From assembly GCA_050084515.1 (NCBI GenBank), contig CM114272.1, positions 48,794,001-48,858,000 on the forward strand: a stretch of 64,000 nt of DNA, written 5' to 3'. Positions 35,130 through 46,282 of the stretch are shown piece after piece (position 1 is the stretch's first letter; each line of letters opens with the position of its first letter). The translations under genes were made by a program, and so were the position numbers. Below the pieces are notes generated by a model. The model had not been told where the DNA came from, ran no database searches, and worked only from the letters and a program-made list of their open reading frames with translations. The stretch is from Blasia pusilla. Lineage: Eukaryota > Marchantiophyta > Marchantiopsida > Blasiales.

Positions 35130-38100
35130 AACATGGAAATGGAAGGTAACAATCGCGTATTACTTCAAGTAATCTTGATTTAATTAAAAAGCTTATGCAA
35201 GATTTCAAGATACAAACATCTTAATTGAGCCTTGCATATGTTCAAATCAAAGAGTTGAAAGGACTGCAAGAGAAGATGGACAATTTGATGAGAGACCATT
35301 TAATGGTGATGGTGGATCTCTCCAAATCAATTGGTGACATACATAAGAAGATATCATCATTAGACACTCCTACCAAATTACCAATAGTCCAAGATCGCAT
35401 GAGATGGTTGAAATTTTAGAATTGAAAATGAAATCTTATGTTGAGGCCACAAAGGTTCCTATATCTATTTCTTTCAAGAACAAGAGATAGAATAGCAAAA
35501 CCCACTCACGAAAGAAGCTAAGAATGTGAGAATCTTGGGTTACTTGAAACAAAAATGAAGAGGTGAAGAACTTTTTTGCAAAGTCCTTAGGTGATTCCCT
35601 ACATGTTTATAATCCTACTTTGGTTCAAGCTTTCTGCATTGGGCAAAAGGGTGCACAACCTTAAGCTATTCTTGTGATCAAGAAATTTGTTGATCAAGCT
35701 CAAGGAGATACAATGATGGCTGAAAAAAAAATCTTGGGAGGAAGATGGATGTGGGTAGATCCTAATCGCACACGTCTGCAAGTTGAAGAACAATACAAGG
35801 AGCTTGTTGAGGTAAGAGAGGCTCTTTAAGCATGTGTTATTGTTTTTTGCGAGATAATCGAGCGATCATCACTCAAACAAAGCAAAACTCTTCTACATAG
35901 CAATGCCAAGGCATTCAAGTCGTGATGTGGAATATTCCAGGTCATATGATATAGGTTGTATTGCCACCTATATCACATCTAGATTCAAAACATCTTATTC
36001 ACATTCAAGATTGAGATATAGAGGGGAAATATCAATGGTTTTGTCTAAGTATGGTTGGAGGATCTCAATGCTATATGGCAATATTTTTTTTGCACCACTT
36101 GCCTTGCTTATATATTTAAATCAAGCTTGTAGTAGGAGTCAACCATTCCATCATTTTCTGTAGAAATTCAAAATTGAATTGTATAATAGAATAGTGATTG
36201 ATCGAATAGAAAATGATACAGGTCCCAAAATAGAAACTGTGAAGGATCCGAGGATGCAATCAAACACATCCAATAGATGTGCCACCACGGAACGTCACAA
36301 GTGACGATTCCCAATTTATCGATTCACTTTTGCAAAGATACCTTGAAGGGGTACAAAGTAGATCTAACGGTCAGCTTTAGTCCACCTAACCAAAATTGAA
36401 TTTTGTTTATAGATATCTTGTTAATCTATGATAACTTCTTCTAGACCAATGAATTAACTTAATTGTAACTTATATTTCAACATCTTACTACATATATTTT
36501 GAAATATCAAATCAAATCAAAGGTTTAGTTTTTATAGTCCGAGATTTCTATGCTCAAATGCATGCACATCAATTTACCCAGTTCACTGATCTCTTGACTT
36601 CCCCTATTCTTGAAGTGGATGATTTTCTATGGTCAAGAGTCTCTTCGAATCCTTGCACTAATTCTTTGAAAGAGCATTTTTGAACCTGTGGAGCTAGACA
36701 TGGCTTGAAAGTTCTCGATGGAACCTCTTATTTCTAAAACTCTAACTTGAATACTTGTTTCTCTTCCATTAGTAGGAGCACAATAGACTTTCTTTTGGCT
36801 TCCCCTACCCATAGCCCTTATATCTCTACCTTTGAGATCTAAGATCCCCAACCAAAATTTGATCATCCTCCTTTTTGGTTAAGCCATTTTGTATCGAAGT
36901 CTATTCCACTGTCAACACGCCCAACCCTTCACTCTATTCCCAACTTTTTTTTAGATCCTCATAAAAGGATCTTTACGAGCCAAATTTACAAAAGCATTTT
37001 TCTAGCATTACATAGAATCATCAGTCACGGGAATGTAACCTTCAACTCACCCAACTACTCAAGGACATTACATTCAAGTTCTTCTTTCAAAACAAAAGTA
37101 GAATCTTTAGAGGACTTCCTTGTGATGGTTGGTTTGACTTTGAATGCAAGCAAACCTGGTTAAGGGCACTGGAAAAAACTTTGGATAGTGCAAGTCGGAT
37201 CATGATAACGAGTCTTTAAAACAAGTTGGTGAAATCCAAGAAACACACATTCTTGAGGCAAAAGGAGCACTCCTTAAGAAAACTCCACAAGGATCCGAAA
37301 TAATTTAAAAATTGGTTAGTAATACGATCATCACATCCAATTTGTTATCCCAAAGCTTTGAGGTCTTTCATGAGAAGCTTTATTTCTTTCCACATGTTAC
37401 TTCAATGCCACGATGTATAAGAAAATATGAGATATTTTTTGAAGAGGAGGTCATGATGCATCTCAAGAAACTAACGAATGGAAAATATTAGGATTTGGAA
37501 GATTTAATGGCTAAATTTCTTAAGTGAGGTGAAGATGCTCTTTGGCCTATCCTTACCAGATTGTTAAATGATGCCGTTTCCTATGGTTTTCCTCCTAGTT
37601 GGTCATTGCGTGAGATTGTTCCAATACAAAAATCAGGGAGAAAAGAATTAGCAACAAATTATCACACCATCATGGTGGGAAGTGTTTTGGGAAATTGGTT
37701 GAGGGAAAGTTGAGCACATGGGCAAAGATGACTAAAAAAAGAGCCTGCATACTTGCTTGTCACATCCAATCTACAACCCCATTAACCATATGTTGGCTTT
37801 ACGAGTACTATGGGAGAAGTCCAAAGGCAATAGGAAACCTTTGTTTTCTCCTTTGTTCGACTCTAAGAAAGCTTTTGATATAGTGCCCTTTGCTTGGGAT
37901 ACTTTACAACATATTGGCATTCAAGAGCATCTTCTAACAATAGTGGCTACCTAGTACCTTGTATGAACCATACATGCCAAAATCAAACATTCACAAAGTG
38001 AAAAAATTCTCAATATCATCAAGGTTATTAAGGTTGTCCTCTTATCCGTGCTCTATTTGGAGTGTTTATTAATTACATTGTAAGATACTTTGAAGAATCT

Positions 38101-38460
38101 AAAAGTGAAGATGTTAAGCTTGAAGATTTTTTATCAAAATTTTATTATGGGCAGAAAATATGATCTTACTAGCACATGATGCGTGTAATTTGCAAAATTA
38201 TCATGACGCTTTGGAGCATTTTTTTACAATAATCAAATACAAGTTAACTTGGAGAAGTCTAAAATCAAGATAGTGGATACTAAATCAAAACTCTCATTCT
38301 TTTATAGAGTTCAACCATTAGAAGAAATGAAGAGCTCCAAGTATCAAGGCAATTTTATTTCTCATGATTATAGTTGGACACTTTATATTCAAGAGGAAGT
38401 AGATTATTCATTAATGAATCAATGTAAAGGTGCTCATCTTGTGTCTTAGGATATTACTAG
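35130..38460 (+). pseudogene. Degenerate LINE-type retrotransposon
   Basis: 37520-38450 reads in broken frames as a non-LTR reverse transcriptase. Readable pieces are LNDAVSYGFPPSWSLREIVPI, SKKAFDIVPFAWDTLQHIGI, a GCPL-like block near 38030, and LEKSKIKIV with FFYRVQPLEE further on. The order matches LINE reverse transcriptase; the catalytic Y-A-D-D region near 38165 is decayed. Upstream, 35600-35820 reads TLVQAFCIGQKGAQP and WVDPNRTRLQVEEQYKEL, which may be the ORF1-like part. The endonuclease could not be read with confidence. Many stops and frameshifts make it non-functional. Confidence 0.65.
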
Positions 38461-40636
38461 TTCTTATTTAGGAGTTTAATCATTCTAACGGCTCCTTAAG
38501 GCCCCTGAATATGGGATCTTGGTTGTAAAAAGATAGGATAGGAACATGTTGAAAGACTACAAAAGATCTTTCTACAAGAGGGGCTAGACATAAGAAACCA
38601 AATCTCTTATGCTCTTCTACATGAGGAAACATGTTTCCTTCCCCTTGAAGCATAAGCTCTTTACTTGCGCATCACTTGTATTATGAGGGTGAGATCTTTT
38701 AAAATCTCTTACCTCCCTCATCAAACCCTACAAGAGACATACTCAATAGGATGATTTAGAACCACTTAGTAACTTTGTCTCTTGGACTTCTAAGTGGAGT
38801 GTAGTTGAGCAAGATTGGGACTCGAACCCATCACACTTCGCAAGTATCTACTAAAGAGAATTGTTGCCACCTTTTAGAATCTTCCCTACACCTAGATGAA
38901 GTCTTGTCAATGTCATATTAACATGATTTATTGTAAATAAACTTTGTTACTTTCTTGGATCTCCAGTCCTTTGCAACACGCTATTGCTCGACAATGGTGC
39001 GCATCGTCTTGGCATTGAAGAAAGATATTGGTTACACATTGATCGGAGTGAACGAATTTATAGGTTATACAATCTAAGGATGATTAAGGATGAAGAGCAT
39101 GCGTTCCTTAAATATCTAAGATATCCATAGATCATAATGGCTCATCAAATGAATGTGTATAATTTTTACACTTTTACTTCAAATGGTGGTCTATGATTTA
39201 AGTTGTTACATTAACTACATTATTATGCATCATACTAGTGCTTTAGGCATTGGCGGGTCTCGGACTCCTAAATAATGTTCCCTCTCTGAAAAAAAATTTG
39301 GATTTTGTCATGTGGCATTCGTTTCTTGACCTTATGGATCCCAAGGGTTTGATTTAATTATCATTTGATCACCAAGGAAATCACTTCTAAGATCCTAACC
39401 CGCTATAACTTATCAAGAGCCACTTTCAATAATATAATATGAAATCTTTTGCAACAAAAATAACATGCCAAAACTAGCAAATTCTTCCAAAAACCCTAAA
39501 ATGCACCTTTAATAAAGGAAAACTTGCACACTCCAATTTCCATACATTCTCAAAATGTCATCCTTAATCTACCAAGATCAACATCCAACCTATTTGATTG
39601 TGTCAAAGAACTAATCTATGCTCCTACATAAATAACATGAGAATGTGGCCAACCCAATAGCCCATATTGTATTAGAGCCCTAAACAGGTTACCTAAAGAG
39701 GTGAAGGGTTTCATCAAAAAATTGTCATGTTACTAATGTGGAACACATTGTAAATATAGATGTAATGTATTTAAATCATAATGTTATGTCATTTCTATGG
39801 TAATGCATTCTCCCATGCTTACACGTCAACAGATGGAGACCTTTGAGATCCCCCACTAGTACCACCTAGATGTTTACATGCACTCACAACCCCTTACACA
39901 AGAGGTTTAAGAGATACCAATATGGAAGACCCCACTCAAAAAGAATTCTCATCAACTACATATGAAAGTTGAAGTATAAAGAGGAAGAAGTTCGATGTGA
40001 CTAACCAAAGCATGATTTTCACAGTGGGATGCATCATTCCAACGAAATTGCTGAACTTTTGAGTAAACTTTGGAAGGTTTGGTGGCTTCAGCACAGATTA
40101 CTCACAACTAAGGTAGGAAAGGGCCATTGTGTTGGGGCTGAAAGGCAATGTAATTGCACAACAAAAACCCCAAAAACCCACAAATTACAACAACCACTAA
40201 AATTACTAAGCTGTGAAGATGATGCAGTAGAGTAGAATTTCATTTTGGCTCCCAAACACCTGAGGTGCATAGACTTCTCTTTTGAGGTGACTTTAATGGC
40301 TTAAGACATCTTTCTGGTCTGTTGGATATGAGAATTAGAAACCATGCTAATTCTGATATCATATTTTACTTTTAAGACATTCATATTTTTTTCTTTTGCA
40401 TTTCATACCATGTAGTTGAGTTGCCATTTTGCTAGTTGTATGCCCTTATTCCAAATTGTATTTTATGCTTAAGTATATGCTTATGTATTTTATGCTTCAG
40501 ATCCCATTACAATTGAAAAAGCTTTCAAAAGGCATTAATAAACTCATAAAAAAATCCAAAAATGAAATTTGCATTCACTACCAATCATATCACTATTATT
40601 GGTGCAGTGGTCTTTCATTCCCACCTAGTAACTAAA
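38461..40636. other. Intergenic, no gene recognised
   Basis: AT-rich with short frames only. The frame 40029-40235 has no recognisable domain. Confidence 0.4.
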
Positions 40637-42287
40637 AATTGACTCATCCAATCCTATTGCAATGACTATAAGACTCATTCTCTCATGTCCGCAACTCCCG
40701 CAATAAGATTATTACGTCTACACCAGTTATAGGGCCTTCTACTCTAGTCATGTGTCATTACTTGGCAAGTGACTAAACGTGACTACATGAGTACACTACA
40801 ATATTGGAAAAAATTTGAAATGACTACACGAGTTGTTCACTACGATTGAATCCGTAAATCTAATGACAGGTAGTGTCGCGACCCTCATAACCAAACAACA
40901 CCAAATACGCGCCAAGCGAAACATCAGAACTCAAAGGAACTCACGCCGCGAGGTTTGCGCTTTGGAGAGGCGTTTGGTAGAGTCTCTTGGAAAAGTCTAA
41001 GAGACGAAACGCGCAACAGAGTTGTGCGTTTCATGCGTTAGTGGTCGCGACCAGGAAACCTAGACCAAACGCGAGCCGAGACTTGAGATGAGTTGAGTCT
41101 TGGAGGTTGGTTGCCAAAGAGGTGAGAACCAGTTTGGAACATGACTAGCGTTTGGGAGAATCTGACTGTGTTTAGGACCATAACGTTGAGCTCCGAGATG
41201 CGTTCGGAACAAGTAAGGGCGCGTTGGAAAGCTGATCTTGAGACGCTTCCAACGCACTAAAGATCTCAGCAAACGCATAAGTACAGGCTGAGATATTGGC
41301 CGAAAACGATTCAGAGAGCAATCGGGTTGATGGCCAATTGGAGGGGCCCGGTGTCTTTCCTTAATGTAGGGGCCCCGGAGATCCCCAGTACTAGTAAGGG
41401 GAGTACCTTCTCTGAGATGTCTGGGAAACGAAACCCCACTTTTGGCGTTTCAGAGGCACGGATGAAACGGGAGTTTGAAACCCAAACCCAAACTGATGCA
41501 AGGGAGTGGACGCCACACTTGATTCCAACGAGATTCAGCCGTGCGAGTCTTGGTGAGGAACTCATTGATGTTCATGACTTGGAACCGCTACGAAACGCCG
41601 TTAAGGTTCTGAACCGATCAGAAAGTCATGTCCCAAGTCTTTCGAGACTTGCCCGTGTTAGAAACCGCAAACTAGGAAGGTTGAGCTTGAAGAGAGAGTC
41701 CGAGCGAGAACTTGGAAAGTAATCCCGCTGATTGATCCAAGACCCGACTGAGTGCGTGTTTGGATGAGATCGCGTTGAGAGCGTGACCTCATCAACGCAC
41801 GCTCCGCAACAAACAAGATTAACGTTCTCAGCAGGTAGAGACATGACTATTATCGCCAAGTGGATTCCTCACCCATAAGGTACACCTCTCACATTGTCAT
41901 TGGATATTGTATACTTTTACATGACTAAACATGACTACTGTAGTCATTGGTGGTAACTAGATAGATACCCTATATATGACTACACGAGTTGTATTCCATA
42001 GTCCACGTCAGCAGTGCAATGTCACACCAATTAGTCCACATTATACGTTGATGTGTCATTATTCCACGTCATCTAAGTGATGTGTCAATCATGGCCTTAT
42101 GACTACACCCTCTAGTTATTTACCAGCGTCCACCTAAGCCGACCATCCTAGTTAGCCTAGTCGCCAGACACATATGACTTGGGTTTTGTGTCTAAAGTAG
42201 TCGTTAGTCATTGTCAGTCGTGGAATGTAAAGTATGACTTGTATGAGTCATATAACCTAGTCATAAAACCAGGGATTTCTTCTAGTG
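40637..42287. mobile_element. CACTA-like element, copy 2, with nested solo LTR
   Basis: The right end reads CACTAGAAGAAATCCC on the minus strand, ending at 42287, where chromovirus gag sequence resumes at once. The sub-terminal 100 bases match the right end of the 33-kb copy. The left end is placed near TTGACTCATCC at 40637 and is uncertain. A solo LTR (40874-41833) is nested inside. Confidence 0.5.
40874..41833 (+). repeat. Solo LTR of the chromovirus family
   Basis: A 960-bp LTR beginning TGTCGCGACC and ending CTCAGCA, flanked by the 5-bp target duplication GGTAG (40869-40873 and 41834-41838). It aligns with the LTRs at 23-24, 29-30 and 43 kb. No internal element sequence remains, as expected after LTR-LTR recombination. 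It lies inside the CACTA-like copy 2. Confidence 0.85.
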
Positions 42288-42842
42288 TCTGCCCTTTGCG
42301 CTTCAAAGTAGAGTTCAAGCTCCGTTAGAAACTCGCTCAATTTCCGAGAATGCCCCATTCCTGTGAATGGCGTCGGCAAATTTGTCTTACAAAGCTTCTT
42401 GTCAAAACTAGAAGCTCCATTCAACTTGAGTTCAACGATCAACTTGCTATGTTGGGCCATCTGTTCCATCATCACCTTCATCAAATCCATCATTTGGACA
42501 TAAAAGGGTCATTTGAGTTTGGAGCCAAATGCTCCGCGGAAAGATGCTCGTTTTGGACATCCTCATGTTTGGGACTCAGCACTTCGGGAGTTGCTATCTC
42601 CTCCTCTGGCTCACGGTTCGTCATTGATTCGTCTCTTGGCTTTTTTAGCTTGACTTGCAACTTCCTTGGTTCTTCGCCCATGGTCACCATTTGCGAGTCC
42701 TTGCTTTCTCAGATCTCCTCCTCGTCTCTTGTGTTCCTCCTCGAGCGTCGAGGTCTCCTTGCTTGAGTTCTTCTCAAATGTCCAGATCTTAGATGACCCC
42801 AAGTTCACGCTCACTAAGGATTTGCTCTGATACCACGTATCG
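42288..42842 (-). pseudogene. Gag 5' fragment of the chromovirus family
   Basis: Minus-strand frames 42690-42490 (PRKLQVKLKKPRDESM) and 42493-42288 (MMDLMKVMMEQMAQ, LELYFEAQ) match the 29-kb gag start. An exact 12-base primer-binding site TGGTATCAGAGC is at 42835-42824. The fragment is cut at 42287 by the CACTA-like end. Confidence 0.8.
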
Positions 42843-43861
42843 TGCGCCTACTCTCCCTGAACGTTAATCTTTGTTGTTGCGGAAGCGTGCGTTCACTAGG
42901 ACATGCTCTCAACGTTGATCTGCACCCAAACACACACTCACGTTAGTCGGGTCTAGGTCAATCAGTGGTCTAACTTTCCAAGTTCTTGACTCGGTCTCTC
43001 ATCAAGCTCAACCTTCGTAGTTTCACGGTTTACAACACATGCAAGTCTCGAAAGACTTGGGACAGACTTTTTGGTTGATTCAAGAACCTCAAATGGCATT
43101 TCGTGCCTAGCGGTTCCAACTGTCCAATGGACATCCAATGAGTCCATAACCGCGACTCACAAAAAATGAATTGCGGGTAAGAATCCAAGTGTGGCTTACA
43201 AAATCCACTCCCTTGGATCAGGTTTGGGTCTGAAGTTCCATCGCCAAGTTCCTATTCCATCCTGTGCCCTTGAGACATCATTTGGTTCTCAAAGTGGGGT
43301 TCGTATTCCAAGACTCCTTGGAGAGACTCCCCCTTACTATTACTTCTAGGGATCTCCGCCCTCCCCCTAACTTTAGGGAAAGACACTCGGGCCCCTCAAA
43401 TTGACCCTCAACCCGATTGCTCTCACAGTCGTTTTCGGCCAATATCTCAGCTTATGCTTATGCGTTTGCTGAGATTTTTCTGCGTTGGAAGCGTCTTAGG
43501 AGAAGATTTCCAACGTGCTCTTACTTGTCCCGAAATCATCTTGGGGCTAAACGTTATGGTCCGAAACACAAGAAAAATCCCCAAACGCTAGTCGTGCTCC
43601 AAAAGTGGTTCTCACCTCTTTGGCAACCAACCCAAGACTCAACTCACCTCAAGTCTTGGTTCGCGTTTGGTCCAGGTTTCCTAGTCACAACCACAAATGC
43701 ATGAAACTCATAACTCAGTTCCGCGTTTTTTCTCTTGGACTTTTCCAAGAGACCTTTCCTAATCCTCTCCAAAGGGTGATCATCGTAGCGTGAGTCCACT
43801 AGAATTCTGATGTTCCGCTTGGCGCCTATTTGGTGTTCGTTTGGTTATGAGGCTTGCGACA
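42843..43861 (-). repeat. Chromovirus 5' LTR, second element
   Basis: About 1,019 bases, beginning TGTCGCAAGCC in element sense and ending GGCGCA, then a 7-base gap to the primer-binding site. It abuts an inverted partial LTR at 43862. Confidence 0.8.
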
Positions 43862-44100
43862 CGGGTTGAGGGCCAAAAAAAGGGGCCTAGGTGCTCTTTC
43901 CCAAAGATAATGGGACCCCGGAGATCCCCAGAAGTACTAGTAAGGGGGAAGCTCTCCAAGAGTGCTTGGGACTCGAACCCCAGTTTGGGCACCGCGGGGC
44001 GACTCAAGGGCACGGAACGGATTGGGATTTTGGTGTTGGGAGTAGAAACCCGAACCAAGTCCAATGGAGTGGATTTCGATGGTTCCTATTGGATTCCAAC
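43862..44100 (+). repeat. Partial inverted LTR fragment
   Basis: Matches 41324-41540 of the solo LTR (for example GGCCCCGGAGATCCCCAG versus GACCCCGGAGATCCCCAG) in the same strand sense, so it is opposite to the adjoining LTR. Only about 240 bases are present. Confidence 0.7.
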
Positions 44101-44139
44101 TTGCTATGTGAGCATGGGGATGGTGTTACTATCTTGCAT

Positions 44140-44600
44140 TTAAAGGTAGTCATAGAGGAGATGATGGACTCGTCCTTGGAGCCTATGCTCGAGCCATCTA
44201 TCTGAGATTCATGGCAAGTTGCGGGTGCTAGGATGGCAGAGATGCCCACTAGATCCGTAATAGAGTGTGTCATGATTTCTCCTAAATGTCACCTTCCCCA
44301 ACATCAGGGACACCGCTCCTGAATCCAACGAGACGCGCGACAGAAAAAATACTCTACCTCTTGGACTCATCAAATGGAAGATTTATCCCCAATTATCTAG
44401 CAAGATAGCATATGGAGAAATCCTCAAATGGAAGATCTTCCATTTGATGAGTCCAAGAGGTAGAGTATTTTTTCTGTCGTGCGTCTCGTTGGATTCAGGA
44501 GCGGTGTACCTGATGTTGGGGAAGGTGATATTTACAAGATTGGCATCTGTATCTCTTCCCAATGGTCCTTCCCGATCTGTTGGAGTTCTCTTGCTTTGGT
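44140..44600 (+). mobile_element. Retropepsin-bearing dispersed repeat, copy 3
   Basis: 44150-44230 matches 17840-17930 (GGAGCCTATGCTCGAGCC). From about 44484 the plus strand reads S-L-D-S-G-A-V-Y-L-M-L-G-K, the retropepsin-like motif, here without the stop seen in copy 2. An inverted duplicate of the same segment lies just before it (44292-44382). Confidence 0.55.
44292..44525. repeat. 91-bp near-perfect inverted duplication
   Basis: Left arm 44292-44382 and right arm 44434-44525 are reverse complements with about two visible mismatches, around a 51-base spacer. The spacer end adds the palindrome TGGAAGATCTTCCA. Transcribed, it would make a long hairpin. Confidence 0.85.
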
Positions 44601-45267
44601 CATGACTACAAGAACACACTAACCCCATCCAAAAATATTTGGATAATTCGCAACAATTAACTATGTCAATAGTAGGATATATCGACCAGTAAAATATATG
44701 CAAATTACGTCAAATATTGTTCGTGAATGCTCCAATAACAAAACTTAGAACACTCAGTATGAACAAGAAAGATCAATATGCTAACCTAGATAATCGAGAT
44801 ACCTTAACTTATCATGGTTATCCATTGGCAAAACTTCCAAGAGAGACAGAGAGAGATGAAGGGAAAAATGAGATTGTGAGGGTATACAAAAAATGAGCAA
44901 GTTTATATAGGGGAGGATGGAAGGAAGAGAATGAACCCTTCTAACTCCCCAAATCATCTATCCCCATTTACAATTGATTACTAAACCATCTCCACTAATT
45001 TTCATTTAACAAACCTGCTTTTATTCTCCTATTAAATTCCTTCTTGACCTACTCTAAATTTCCAACAAACCTATTTTCCAATACAACCACTCTATTCAAA
45101 TCTATTTTAATTTTGTCCTTCCTTTTTCCACCACTACTATCACAAATTCTTCAATTACTCTTATTTCTAAGTAACCCATCCTCTACTACAACCACTCTAC
45201 TCCAACTTCTCAAGCCGTCAATCACCTAATCCCTAGAAAAATTCATTTAATACCCCACTAAAATCAC
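44601..45267. other. AT-rich intergenic DNA
   Basis: No gene recognised. CT-rich low-complexity sequence follows 45000. Confidence 0.4.
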
Positions 45268-45515
45268 AGGGCCCGCCCACAACCCCCTAGCCCGCACGCA
45301 AGTTCCAAGGCCCGCTACAAGCCCGTGCGCAGTTTCTTAGGCTCGCGTCCTAGCCCCTAGGCGGACTCCAAGGCCCGCAACAAGCCCGTGTGCGGGCTCT
45401 GAGGCCTGCGCTCTAGCCTACATACGGACTCCAACGCCCGCAACAAGCCCGCGTCCTAACCCGCAAGTGGACACCAAGGCCCGCATCGAGCCCGCTTGCA
45501 ACTCGGGAGAAGCCT
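45268..45515 (+). repeat. GC-rich ~63-bp minisatellite
   Basis: Units starting GGCCCGCNNCAAGCCCG recur at 45309, 45372, 45435 (CGCCCGC) and 45478 (a shorter step of 43), with a partial unit before. Each ends in GGACTCCAA or a variant. The array is a sharp GC island in AT-rich surroundings. Confidence 0.8.
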
Positions 45516-46282
45516 TTTGATATGACATGATGATTCCTTATTAGATAAACTACACTTTTTTGAATCCTGAAGAAACCATTGGATTGGTGTAAAAATAAGG
45601 AGGAAGAATAAAATGTAGATTTATATATTGCTTGGTCACCCCTGCAGAGGATAGAATCAAGTGACACGAGATTATTTCATAGGTACCTATGACAACTTCG
45701 GGATTAGGCCAAGATTTATTGTGGCCCCTACAGACACTCCCTATTGTTTTTCGCGCGTCGTCCGCATGTGAAAAACTATCCACATGTCCTCCACACATGT
45801 TTACTAGTTACTTTTTCTCCCAACCCTCTCAAAGGGCCACACACTAGTTAAGCTACTGCTGAGTTGGATTAGAATTACCTCATTTAAAGGGGCCTTCCTT
45901 TGTCACAGAGAAGAGGAAAAACGTAATGAGTACTTTTTTCGTGCATGTGAATAGTGGTTTTTTTTCCTGCTTGTAAATACTAGTACATGGCCGCCAATTG
46001 CCAAGTCTTCTTATTCTCTGAAGATTTTCTATTTGTCTTCATATTCATTAAAAAATTCTTGCTTCTCAAATACATTAGAGGTGGACAAATAAACAAAGTA
46101 TCCTTTAATAATACCATGGATAGCCATTTGATTCCCAAAGAATCATATGTGATCCATGGGAACTACACAGGTTGATGTATAGCATCATCTCATAAATTAT
46201 GAGATAATTAGTTACACCAAGACATCAGACAGAACTTCAGATTATGTCAAGTAGAGCCAGAGAATTCATTCGTTGATCTCTT
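45516..46282. other. Downstream flank of the diacylglycerol kinase gene
   Basis: No gene recognised; the 3' untranslated region of the kinase gene should begin at 46282 and run leftwards. Confidence 0.4.

Noticed and set aside
38817-38829. GGGTTCGAGTCCC on the minus strand, resembling a tRNA T-arm
   Set aside because: No matching acceptor stem, D-arm or anticodon arm could be placed around it; a similar string at 43975 is part of an LTR.
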